From: Geomonas ferrireducens | GTDB lineage: Bacteria; Desulfobacterota; Desulfuromonadia; Geobacterales; Geobacteraceae | Length of the DNA stretch: 64,000 nt | Assembly (NCBI RefSeq): GCF_004917065.1 | Contig: NZ_SSYA01000002.1 | Location: forward strand, 349,897-413,896 | Reading direction: 5' to 3' | Shown here: in pieces, positions 53,749-61,543 of the stretch | Numbering within the stretch: the first letter of the stretch is position 1 | How the letters are laid out: the number at the start of each line of letters is the position of its first letter | Notes under the pieces: model-generated | The model's database searches: none | Seen by the model: the letters and a program-made list of their open reading frames with translations, nothing else | What the model was told of the DNA's origin: nothing | Position numbers and translations under genes: made by a program

Positions 53749-53903
53749 AGGTTCTTCCTCGTTCTTGATTGATATTTGGATAGGGCTCTAGCGTGCGGCG
53801 TGGGCGGCACGCGCTAAACCGTTATCGGGTCTATGTTATCCGTATTGCCTTGCAGCGATGCTGAATGTGGCTGGGACAGACGCCGGTGACGTACGGGGGA
53901 GGG

Positions 53904-54122
53904 CTACTTGGCGCGATAGGTGATGCGGCCGCGGCTCAGGTCGTAGGGGGAAAGCTCTACGGTGACCTTGTCGCCCGGCAGGATCTTGATGAAGAACTTC
54001 CTCATCTTGCCGGAGATGTGTGCCAGCACGATGTGGTCGTTTTCCAGCTTCACCTTAAACATAGCGTTGGGAAGCGGCTCTATGACCGTCCCTTCGACTT
54101 CAATTGCTTCTTCCTTGCTCAT
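53904..54122 (-). CDS. infA: Translation initiation factor IF-1
   Basis: IF-1 binds the ribosomal A site during initiation. The 72-residue length is exact for the family, and the S1-like OB-fold residues are clear: [38 protein letters not shown] and [19 protein letters not shown] precedes the ATG. It stands alone near efp and not in a ribosomal-protein operon. Confidence 0.98.
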   Translation of the reverse strand: MSKEEAIEVEGTVIEPLPNAMFKVKLENDHIVLAHISGKMRKFFIKILPGDKVTVELSPYDLSRGRITYRAK

Positions 54123-54165
54123 TTTCGCTCCTGGCGGTATGTGTGGCTTGTTTTAACAACAGGCG

Positions 54166-54194
54166 AGTCTACAAATATTTACTTAAAAAAGCAA
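54166..54194 (-). promoter_or_regulatory. Possible sigma-70 promoter for infA
   Basis: On the - strand TTGCTT, a 17-base AT-rich spacer, then TAGACT, ending about 44 bases before the infA ATG. The AT-rich context in a GC-rich genome adds weight. Confidence 0.4.
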
Positions 54195-54303
54195 GCTGGT
54201 TTTCGCCGTCTGCTCCATTTTCCTCACGGTATCATCGCTATTTACAGAACATCCATAACATGCTAAAAAAATGACGAGATTTCAGCCAGAGGTGTCCTTT
54301 TAC

Positions 54304-54696
54304 ATGTCAAAACTGATCAGGGAGATCCCGCTCTCCAACGGGCTCACCGTTCGTTTCTTCGATGCATCCCGCCGCTACTTCGGCGACTACCACCAAGTAA
54401 GGGTGAAGATAAGCTGCGACGTGCCTCTTACTCCGGACCTCTTCCAGGACGAGGCGTCCTATGAGGCAGCCACAAAGCTTCTCGGCGCCTGTGTCAGTTA
54501 CCAGAAAGAGATCGAGCACCAAGGCGTTGCCGGCGCCTCGGTCGAGGAGACCGTCGACCGGGTGATCGCCCATTTCGTAGAGCACTCCCTTGATTATTTC
54601 AGTGGTCCCGGTTTCCCTAAAAAACTTGCGCAGGCCGAGCTCGTCAAGGCCCAGGGGCGCAGAAGAGGGTTCATCCCGCGGGGCGTCCATGACTGA
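54304..54696 (+). CDS. Conserved hypothetical protein upstream of the rRNA methyltransferase
   Basis: The 130-residue soluble protein has an N-terminal beta half (IPLSNGLTVRFFDASRRYFGDYHQVRVKISCDVPL) and a helical C-terminal half (VEETVDRVIAHFVEHSLDYF). I recognise no family. AGAGGTG lies ten bases before the ATG at 54304. Its last eight bases overlap the start of the methyltransferase gene, so the two are translationally coupled and may work together. Confidence 0.6.
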   Translation: MSKLIREIPLSNGLTVRFFDASRRYFGDYHQVRVKISCDVPLTPDLFQDEASYEAATKLLGACVSYQKEIEHQGVAGASVEETVDRVIAHFVEHSLDYFSGPGFPKKLAQAELVKAQGRRRGFIPRGVHD

Positions 54697-56005
54697 GCAC
54701 GAGGTCTCCATAGAGAGCCTTTGCTACGGCGGTGCCGGGTTTGCACGCCTAGACGGCAAGGCCTGTTTCGTACCTTTCACCGCGCCTGGGGACATCGCCC
54801 GCGTCCGCGTCGTGAAGGAGAAGCGCTCCTTCGTGGAGGCCGAGCTGCTCGAACTGGTGACGGCCTCCCCGTTGCGTATCGAGCCGTCCTGCCCGGTGTT
54901 TGGCGCCTGCGGCGGCTGCGACTGGCAGTTCCTCTCCTACGCCGAGCAGTTGGCGACAAAGGGGACTATCTTCACCGACACCTTGAGCCGCATCGGCAAG
55001 GTGCCGCGCGAGGTGGTCCTCCCGGTTTCCCCCTCGCCGGAGTGCTACGGCTACCGCTCGAGGGTCCAGTTGAAGGTCTCCCGGCACAAGGGCGCATTGA
55101 GGCTTGGTTTCTTCCGCACCGGTTCCCACGACATCGTCGACTTCGGCGCCGGGTGCCCCCTGGCTCACGAGCTTTTGAACCGGATGGCGGATGAGTTCCG
55201 CTCTCTCTTGTCGCGGCTGCCCCGCGGCGAGGCGGTACAGCAACTCGATCTCGCCATGGGCGACGACGGGGAGGGGATCGCCATCCTGCACTGCCGCGAG
55301 GCGCGGCCGGAACAGGTGGCTGTGGAGCTTGCCGCCGCACGCGACCTTATCCCATCCGTATCGGGAGCGTACGTGAAGGGGGGGGCGAAGGGCGAGCTCA
55401 TCCGCGCCTTCGGCATCGATTCCCTGAGCTACCGTATACCCGCCGACCTGTTTCCGGGATCACGGGAGCTGCGCCTTCGTTTCAGTCGCGGCGGCTTCTC
55501 CCAGGTTAACTACCGGCAGAACCTAGAGCTCATCCGCACCGTCTGGGAGTGGGCGGCCCTCACCGGCAAGGAACGGGTGCTCGATCTTTACTGTGGCAAC
55601 GGCAACATCTCCATCCCGCTGGCCCCTCACGCCGCCGAGGTCTTCGGGGTGGAGGGATTCGCTCCCTCGATCCAGGATGCGGTGGCCAACGCAGAGGCGA
55701 ACGGCGTCGAGAACGTCTCGTTCCAGGTGAGCGACGCATCACTCGCGGTCCGTCGTCTGGCGAAGCGCAAGGAGAGGTTCGACGTAGTTGTGCTCGACCC
55801 GCCGCGCGCTGGGGCCGAAGCCGCCGCCGAACTGGCTCAGCTCGAACCGGAACGGATCATCTACGTCTCCTGCGACCCGACGACCCTCGCGCGCGATCTC
55901 GCGCAGCTGCAGGGCGCCGCATACCGGGTCACGCGGTCCAAGCCGGTCGACATGTTTCCGCAGACGTATCACCTAGAAAGCGTTACCGAACTCATTCGGA
56001 TGTGA
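54689..56005 (+). CDS. rlmD: 23S rRNA (uracil-5-)-methyltransferase, RlmD/RumA family
   Basis: The enzyme makes 5-methyluridine in rRNA or tRNA. The 438-residue protein has an N-terminal TRAM domain (about 1-60) and a 4Fe-4S site with CPVFGACGGC near 63-72 plus a fourth Cys in GAGCPLAH. The SAM domain carries VLDLYCGNGNISIPLA and LDPPRAGAE, and the catalytic Cys is in IYVSCDPTTLARDL. Members differ in target (U747, U1939 or tRNA U54), which cannot be told from this sequence. The ATG at 54689 overlaps the preceding gene. Confidence 0.9.
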   Translation: MTEHEVSIESLCYGGAGFARLDGKACFVPFTAPGDIARVRVVKEKRSFVEAELLELVTASPLRIEPSCPVFGACGGCDWQFLSYAEQLATKGTIFTDTLSRIGKVPREVVLPVSPSPECYGYRSRVQLKVSRHKGALRLGFFRTGSHDIVDFGAGCPLAHELLNRMADEFRSLLSRLPRGEAVQQLDLAMGDDGEGIAILHCREARPEQVAVELAAARDLIPSVSGAYVKGGAKGELIRAFGIDSLSYRIPADLFPGSRELRLRFSRGGFSQVNYRQNLELIRTVWEWAALTGKERVLDLYCGNGNISIPLAPHAAEVFGVEGFAPSIQDAVANAEANGVENVSFQVSDASLAVRRLAKRKERFDVVVLDPPRAGAEAAAELAQLEPERIIYVSCDPTTLARDLAQLQGAAYRVTRSKPVDMFPQTYHLESVTELIRM

Positions 56006-56041
56006 TGTGAGTTTGTTATTTCCACCATTATCGGAGGCTGC

Positions 56042-57130
56042 ATGTTTTTCGGACTGTTCGGCAAGAAGGATTTTCGTCACTACCAGAACCAGGGTGCCAA
56101 GCACCTCGCGGCGGAGCGTTTCGCCGATGCGCGCGTCGATTTTCAGGAAGCGCTGAGGCTTTGCCCTGCTGATGCCGCTCAGGAGGCTGCCGCGATCCAG
56201 GAAGGTCTCGACCATGCTTGCGATCGTCTGGGCGAGTTGAACCTCCAGGAAGGGGAGCACGCGCTCAGGGCGGGCGAGGCGCAGAAAGCGTACGACCACT
56301 TCCGCCTTGCCGCCGATCTCGCCGTCGACCGCGGCCTCAAGTCGCGCGCCGAGGCCGAGGCCCTGAAACTGGAGCAGCCTGCTCCCGCCGCCGCTCCCGC
56401 GGCCGGTGCTGCTGCCGGTGCCGGTGCCGGTGCCGGTGCTGCTGCGGCTCCGGCCGGCGTCGGCAACTACAAGCCGCACAGCGGCGGTTCCTGCACGAGC
56501 TGCAAGGGGCACGGCGGGCACCACCACGAGGAGCCGGCCCCCATGGAAATGAGCCTCTCCGAGGAGGACCAGTTCTACCTCATGGTCCAGCCGCTCCCCG
56601 GCGACCTCCCGGGACGCTACGCCGCCATGGGTCCGAAATTTGCCCGTGCCTACCTTCTGATTCATGAGGGTAACGACCGCGACGCTTTCACAATTTTGCA
56701 GGAAATGTTGTTATCTGGTGAAAATGACATTGTATTATACGAAGTGGCACTTATAATGTTCAGGGGCGGCCAAATTCATGAGAGCGAAAAGCTCCTGAAT
56801 CGTGCTCTCGCCCTCAACCCGCAGAACGCTGCGGTGTACCTCGCGCTGGTCCAGCTTTACGCAGGCGGCGGGGCTTATCCGCAGGCCATGGCGGTCGTGG
56901 AAAAGATGCTCGAGCTTGACATCCTCGCCGACCAGGCCCAGTTCATGCTGGGCGAGTTGCACGAAACAACGGGCAACACCGAGCGCGCCATGGAGCTTTG
57001 GACCAAGTCGCTCGAGTATCCGAGCGTGGCGCGTTCCGCCGCTGAAAGGCTCATTCCGATTCTCAACGGGCAGGGACGCACCGACGACGTGAAGTTCCTG
57101 ACCAAAAAATATTTAAAGGGTTGTTGTTAA
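56042..57130 (+). CDS. TPR protein with Ala/Gly/Pro hinge and Cys/His cluster
   Basis: The 362-residue cytoplasmic protein starts with TPR-like helices (about 12-112). A low-complexity hinge of Pro, Ala and Gly (about 115-142) is encoded by tandem GGTGCC hexamers at about 56403-56442. A CTSCKGHGGHHHEE cluster could bind zinc or iron. The second half has three to four further TPR units (about 200-345), and the chain ends in GCC. It probably scaffolds a complex. I recognise no named family. An HU-type gene follows 26 bases later. Confidence 0.75.
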   Translation: MFFGLFGKKDFRHYQNQGAKHLAAERFADARVDFQEALRLCPADAAQEAAAIQEGLDHACDRLGELNLQEGEHALRAGEAQKAYDHFRLAADLAVDRGLKSRAEAEALKLEQPAPAAAPAAGAAAGAGAGAGAAAAPAGVGNYKPHSGGSCTSCKGHGGHHHEEPAPMEMSLSEEDQFYLMVQPLPGDLPGRYAAMGPKFARAYLLIHEGNDRDAFTILQEMLLSGENDIVLYEVALIMFRGGQIHESEKLLNRALALNPQNAAVYLALVQLYAGGGAYPQAMAVVEKMLELDILADQAQFMLGELHETTGNTERAMELWTKSLEYPSVARSAAERLIPILNGQGRTDDVKFLTKKYLKGCC

Positions 57131-57156
57131 AGCAAGTGGTTCCCCGGAGGTGGACA

Positions 57157-57432
57157 ATGAACAAATCAGAACTCATTGAATCTCTCGCTGCCAGAAAGAC
57201 CCTCTCCTTCAAGAAAGCCGAGGAGGTGGTCAACGCGGTCTTCGCTTCGATGACCGAAGCCCTGCTATCCGGTGACCGGATCGAGATCAGGGGCTTTGGA
57301 AGCTTCGTGGTGAAAGAGTACGACGCCTATACCGGAAGGAACCCCAAGACAGGCGAATCCATTGCAGTAAAGGCCAAGAAGCTTCCTTTCTTCAAGGTCG
57401 GCAAGGAACTGAAGGAAAAGGTCTCCGGTTAG
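57157..57432 (+). CDS. HU/IHF-family DNA-binding protein
   Basis: The 91-residue protein is a full-length histone-like protein. It has the N-terminal helices MNKSELIESLAARKTLS and the beta-arm segment GFGSFVVKEYDAYTGRNPKT, whose tip carries the conserved proline. It bends DNA as a dimer. Whether it is HU or an IHF beta subunit is not certain; GRNPKTGE and the ERR-less N-terminus lean towards IHF-beta-like. GGAGG precedes the ATG. A terminator follows. Confidence 0.93.
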   Translation: MNKSELIESLAARKTLSFKKAEEVVNAVFASMTEALLSGDRIEIRGFGSFVVKEYDAYTGRNPKTGESIAVKAKKLPFFKVGKELKEKVSG

Positions 57433-57484
57433 CTGAACTTTCCGTCAACGTTCGCGGGATCCGAAGATCTTCGTAGTCACCATT

Positions 57485-57520
57485 GCGCCCGCCGGCCTCC
57501 CGCCGGCGGGCGCCCATTGT
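57485..57520 (+). terminator. Intrinsic terminator
   Basis: Eleven-base arms GCGCCCGCCGG (57485-57495) and CCGGCGGGCGC (57503-57513) around a seven-base loop, followed by CCATTGTTTTTG. It ends the HU-type gene. Confidence 0.85.
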
Positions 57521-57567
57521 TTTTGTAGCTGTAGTACAGCTTTTACAGAGCCAGAACCGGCCTTGCC

Positions 57568-59238
57568 ATGTTTCCCACCTTTTGGTCGTATATCGTAGAG
57601 GCCCTCGGCGGGCTCGCGCTCTTCATCCTCGGCATGCGGACCATGTCGGAGGGGCTGCAAAAGGTCACCGGAGAGCGCCTGCGCCGCATCCTCGAGCGCA
57701 CCACCGGAAACCGCCTCACCGCCCCTTTGCTCGGCAGTTGTCTCGCATCGCTGCTCCAGTCCGGCCCGGCTGCGTCCGTGCTCGTGGTCGGCTTCGTGAA
57801 CGCAGGTCTTCTCTCGCTCTACCAGGCCCTGGGCGTACTGCTCGGCACCGGTATCGGCACCACGCTCGCCATCCAGTTCATCGCCTTCCGGGTCTCCGCA
57901 CTCGGGCTGCCGGCCATCGCCCTCGGCGTCTTCTTCAGCTTCTTTTCGCGCAGCAGGAGACTCTCCAATCTCGGCCGGATGCTCCTCGGCATCGGTCTCG
58001 TCTTCTTCGGTCTTTCCATCCTGGAGGGGGCCTGCCTGCCGCTCAGCGAGAGCGCCATCATCGCGGGGCTGCACCAGACGCTTCCTTCGCTTCGCCTGGT
58101 GGCGGTCCTTATCGGCGCGCTCCTCACCTTCGTGGTGCAGTCCGGCAGCGCCACCCTCGGTATCGTAATAGCACTCGCCTCGGCCGGCGTTCTCTCCTAT
58201 GATTCCGCCATCGCCATGGTGATAGGCGAAGTGGCTGGCGCCGCGCTCATTCCGCTCATCGCCTCGATCGGCGGCAGCCAGACCGCGAAACGGGCGGTGA
58301 TCATCTACCTCGGCATCAGTTGGGGCGCCATCGCCCTCGCGCTCATCTTTTTCCCGCTTTTTCTGCGCCTGGTCGCCCAGGTCTCGCCCGGTGATCTGAC
58401 CCTTTTGCACCAGGGCGCTCCGCCCGAGGCCGTGGTGCAGGCCATGCGCCCGCACATAGCCCGGCACCTGGCCAACGCGCATACCATTTTCACCGTCGCG
58501 TCGCTTCTCGTGTTTCTCCCCACCATCGGCTTTTTCGCCCGCTCCGCCGAGACGCTGCTCCCGACCAGACGCTCCGAGAGCGAGCCGAGGCCCCGCTTCA
58601 TCGACGTCCGGGTGATCAAGACGCCGACCATCGCCCTCGTGCAGGCCTGGAACGAACTGGCCCGCATGGGGAGCATCGCCGCCTCGATGTACGCCGACCT
58701 CGTTTCCGAGTTCGACGGCTTCAACCCCAAGGTCGCCGCCGCGGTACGCAACAAGGAAGTGGTTCTCGACGTCCTGCACCGCGACATGTCCCAGTTCCTG
58801 GTGGCCCTCTCGCGCGAGACCCTCTCGCTTGAGCGCGCCATGGAAATCCCGGCCATGCTGGAGCTCGTGAACGAGATCGAACAGGTGGGGGACCATATCG
58901 AAGCGGTGCTCAACTACCTGATGCGCAAGAAGGAAGAGCGGCTTCGTTTTTCGTCAAGCGCGATGGACGAGTTGAAGCGTTTCGCGGCGCGGGTGGGCGC
59001 CGTGGTCCAACTCTGCGAGGCGGTCCTGAAGGGAGAGGACGCCCCCGACGTGACCCCACTCAAACTCGAGATCGCTTCGCTGGAAAGCGAGCTGCAGACA
59101 AGTCACCTGCGCCGTCTGAAAAGCGGCAAGTGCAGCATTGTCTCCGGGCTTTTGTACGGCGACATGATCGCCTCGTTCTCCAAGATCGCCCAACTCGGAT
59201 TCTCCATGATCAACGAAAAGAAAGGAATAACCCCATGA
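57568..59238 (+). CDS. Na/phosphate cotransporter with PhoU-like C-terminal domain
   Basis: The 556-residue protein has about eight to nine TM helices in its first 340 residues with the two inverted repeat signatures LLQSGPAASVLVVGF and FVVQSGSATLGIV of NptA/NaPi-II transporters. The last 200 residues are helical and resemble PhoU, as in many bacterial YjbB-like members. It should move phosphate coupled to sodium, in or out. It overlaps the ppx/gppA gene by four bases, which links it to polyphosphate or phosphate balance. Confidence 0.92.
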   Translation: MFPTFWSYIVEALGGLALFILGMRTMSEGLQKVTGERLRRILERTTGNRLTAPLLGSCLASLLQSGPAASVLVVGFVNAGLLSLYQALGVLLGTGIGTTLAIQFIAFRVSALGLPAIALGVFFSFFSRSRRLSNLGRMLLGIGLVFFGLSILEGACLPLSESAIIAGLHQTLPSLRLVAVLIGALLTFVVQSGSATLGIVIALASAGVLSYDSAIAMVIGEVAGAALIPLIASIGGSQTAKRAVIIYLGISWGAIALALIFFPLFLRLVAQVSPGDLTLLHQGAPPEAVVQAMRPHIARHLANAHTIFTVASLLVFLPTIGFFARSAETLLPTRRSESEPRPRFIDVRVIKTPTIALVQAWNELARMGSIAASMYADLVSEFDGFNPKVAAAVRNKEVVLDVLHRDMSQFLVALSRETLSLERAMEIPAMLELVNEIEQVGDHIEAVLNYLMRKKEERLRFSSSAMDELKRFAARVGAVVQLCEAVLKGEDAPDVTPLKLEIASLESELQTSHLRRLKSGKCSIVSGLLYGDMIASFSKIAQLGFSMINEKKGITP

Positions 59239-60137
59239 CCGACAAAGTAGCCTCCATCGACCTCGGCACCAACACCGCGCGCCTCCTGATCGCCAGCCGG
59301 GATCCCTACCGCCAGATCCTGCTCAAGAGGATCATCACCAGGCTCGGGGGGGGCTTCACCAGGGAGTTCGGGCTCTCGGAAGAGGCGCAATTGCGCTCGC
59401 TTGCAGCACTCAAGGAATTTGCCGCCGACATGGCGGCGCACGGCGTCCGTCGCGTGAGAGCCGTGGCGACTTCCGCGGTCCGCGACGCCAAAAACGGCGC
59501 GGAGTTCTGTCGTCGTGTGCAGGAAGAAACCGGCATCACCCTCGAGGTGATCGATGGCAACGAGGAGGCCATCCTCACCCTCAGGGGGGTCGCATCCATC
59601 CTCGACAACAAGGACGAGGATCTCGCCGTTTTCGACGTTGGAGGGGGGAGTACCGAGTACACGCTGGCGGCGCTGCAGCAGCCGCTGTTCTCGCGCAGCC
59701 TCCCGATCGGGGTGGTGCGTCTAACGGAAGGGAAGGGGAGCGTCGCCGCCATGGAGGAGAAGGTCAGACGCGAGCTTGAAGGGCTCAAAAGGGAACTTCA
59801 GGGGGAGGGGCACCTGGAGCGTTTTGCCGCCGCAACCCTGGTCGGCACCGCCGGCACCGCTACAACCTTGGCCGCCATCGACCTCGGTATGACCGACTAC
59901 GATTACCGCCGGGTGAACAACTACACCCTGCCGCTTGCGAAGGTCGAGGCGATGTTCGAGCGGCTGCTTCCCCTGACGCCTCAGGAGCGCCTCCGGGTGC
60001 CGGGCCTTGAGCCGGGCAGGGAGGATCTCATCGTCGCCGGTATGCTGGTGGTGCTGACCACCATGCGCGTCTTCGGTTTCGGTAGCTTCAAGGTGAGCGA
60101 TTCCGGACTGCTGGAAGGGGCGATCCTCGGGGTCTAG
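59235..60137 (+). CDS. Ppx/GppA phosphatase (exopolyphosphatase or pppGpp phosphatase)
   Basis: The 300-residue protein has the ASKHA fold with SIDLGTNTARLLIA at about 6-19 and the second phosphate loop AVFDVGGGSTEYTLA at about 130-144. GTAGTATTLAAIDLG follows. It lacks the long C-terminal domains of E. coli Ppx and is the short form. It would cut terminal phosphate from polyphosphate or convert pppGpp to ppGpp. The ATG at 59235 overlaps the stop of the phosphate transporter as ATGA. Confidence 0.92.
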   Translation: MTDKVASIDLGTNTARLLIASRDPYRQILLKRIITRLGGGFTREFGLSEEAQLRSLAALKEFAADMAAHGVRRVRAVATSAVRDAKNGAEFCRRVQEETGITLEVIDGNEEAILTLRGVASILDNKDEDLAVFDVGGGSTEYTLAALQQPLFSRSLPIGVVRLTEGKGSVAAMEEKVRRELEGLKRELQGEGHLERFAAATLVGTAGTATTLAAIDLGMTDYDYRRVNNYTLPLAKVEAMFERLLPLTPQERLRVPGLEPGREDLIVAGMLVVLTTMRVFGFGSFKVSDSGLLEGAILGV

Positions 60138-60152
60138 CTGCGGCGGGCTTTT

Positions 60153-60181
60153 TTGACAACGCTCAGGGCCGCGACTATACT
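60153..60181 (+). promoter_or_regulatory. Strong sigma-70 promoter for the PAS-GGDEF gene
   Basis: Perfect -35 TTGACA at 60153-60158, a 17-base spacer, and TATACT (5 of 6) at 60176-60181. The leader to the ATG at 60280 would be about 92 bases. Confidence 0.8.
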
Positions 60182-60279
60182 CATTAACACTTCGGCCACA
60201 TCTTGCTCATTATTCGCTGTCTGGCCGCGCATCCTTCGGATACCGGTTCAGTCTTCTCCGCCCTGAAGGAGCACGTGTC

Positions 60280-61182
60280 ATGCATCTCAGCAGCGCTTCA
60301 TACTTAAAAATCATCGAAGAGCTGCGGGACGGACTGTACATCGTCGACATGAACCGGAGGATCGTCTTCTGGAACCATGCCGCGGAAAGGATCTCCGGCT
60401 ACGGCGCGGATGAGGTAGTCGGGAAGCCGTGTGCAGACAACATTCTCTGCCACGTCGACGATATAGGCCTAAACCTCTGCTGCAGTGAATGTCCCCTCGC
60501 GACCACCATAGAATCCGGCACTCCGCACGAAGCGCGCGTCTTTCTGCACCACAAAAACGGTCACCGGCTGCCGGTCTTGGTCCGGGTCGTGCCGCTCACC
60601 GACGACGACGGCAAGGTAATCGGCGGCGTCGAGATGTTCTCCGACGACAGCTTTACCGCGGCCAACGAGATGCGGCTGCAGGAGCTGGAAAAACTGGCCC
60701 TCTTGGATGGACTCACCCAGCTTGCCAACCGCCGTTACCTGGACCGTGAGCTCGAGGCCCGCCTTGAGGAACTTAACCGCTACGACATCCCCTTCGGCGT
60801 CCTGTTCATGGACCTGGACGACTTCAAGTGCATCAACGACCGCTACGGGCACGATACCGGCGACCGGGTACTGCAGTTCGTCGCCGGTACGCTGAGCGCC
60901 AACTCCCGCCCCTTCGACCTTTACGGGCGTTGGGGAGGCGAGGAGTTCGTCGGCATCGTACGAAACGTCACCGCCGCGAACCTCAAACACATGGGGCAGC
61001 GCCTGCGCAAGCTCGTCGAGAAGTCCTTTCTCCTGGTAGATGACGTGCATCTGCGCGTCACCATCTCCATCGGCGCCACCATGGCGCTCAAAACCGACAC
61101 GCTGCAAACCCTCCTGCAGCGCTCAGATTCCCTAATGTACCAGAGCAAGACGTCCGGCAAAAACCGGCTCAGCATCGGGTAG
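60280..61182 (+). CDS. PAS-domain diguanylate cyclase
   Basis: The 300-residue protein has a PAS domain (about 5-128) with DGLYIVDMNRRIVFWNHAAE and a cysteine group in LCHVDDIGLNLCCSECPLA. A GGDEF domain follows with DGLTQLANRRYLDRELE, DLDDFKCINDRYGHDTGDRV and the active loop RWGGEEF. An inhibitory RPFD lies five residues before the loop. The selectivity residue in GHDTGDRV is Asp, so c-di-GMP is predicted. AAGGAG precedes the ATG, and a strong promoter lies upstream. The cysteines might bind a metal or sense redox. Confidence 0.93.
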   Translation: MHLSSASYLKIIEELRDGLYIVDMNRRIVFWNHAAERISGYGADEVVGKPCADNILCHVDDIGLNLCCSECPLATTIESGTPHEARVFLHHKNGHRLPVLVRVVPLTDDDGKVIGGVEMFSDDSFTAANEMRLQELEKLALLDGLTQLANRRYLDRELEARLEELNRYDIPFGVLFMDLDDFKCINDRYGHDTGDRVLQFVAGTLSANSRPFDLYGRWGGEEFVGIVRNVTAANLKHMGQRLRKLVEKSFLLVDDVHLRVTISIGATMALKTDTLQTLLQRSDSLMYQSKTSGKNRLSIG

Positions 61183-61543
61183 TCCCGCCGCGATACTGTT
61201 TTCAGCCGCGGCGCGGCAACGCCATACTCCTTCTCTCCCCGAATAACCTCTCTGTGTTTAAAAAAGCATGCCGGTGTAAGGCCTAGCTGCCGCGAACTTT
61301 GCGGTATGCACTGTCGCGCCGCATGCGCTGACTAAGAAAACCCAGCGCTGAGGTTCGGCCTGCCTCTTCACGGGCATCTTGTTTCCTACTCTGTGACAAG
61401 GAAAACGTCTATCACGAAAGGAGAGGTCTTTGTGTCGCAAAAGTCTTTCCTTTAGCGAGCTGCCGCATCGTGGGGACAATGTCAGAATTGGTGGTACACT
61501 GAGGGGCGTTTTCCAATCAAACCATGAGCAAAAGGAGGCACAA
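61183..61543 (+). promoter_or_regulatory. nrfA leader with a possible promoter and an imperfect hairpin
   Basis: No gene is seen in these 361 bases. A possible promoter has GGGACA at 61473-61478, a 16-base spacer and TACACT at 61495-61500, about 43 bases before the nrfA ATG. Upstream, 61417-61453 is a 37-base imperfect palindrome with AAAGGA and TCCTTT outer arms and a TTTG/CAAA core. No full FNR-type TTGAT/ATCAA pair was found, only an ATCAA half at about 61516. Confidence 0.35.

Noticed and set aside
53788-53815. GCGTGC/GCACGC hairpin in the efp leader as terminator or riboswitch
   Set aside because: There is no T-run and no larger conserved structure; short GC palindromes are frequent here.
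57445-58896. Open frame of 483 codons on the - strand
   Set aside because: It is antisense to the phosphate transporter, with no recognisable domain and skewed His/Asp/Glu composition.
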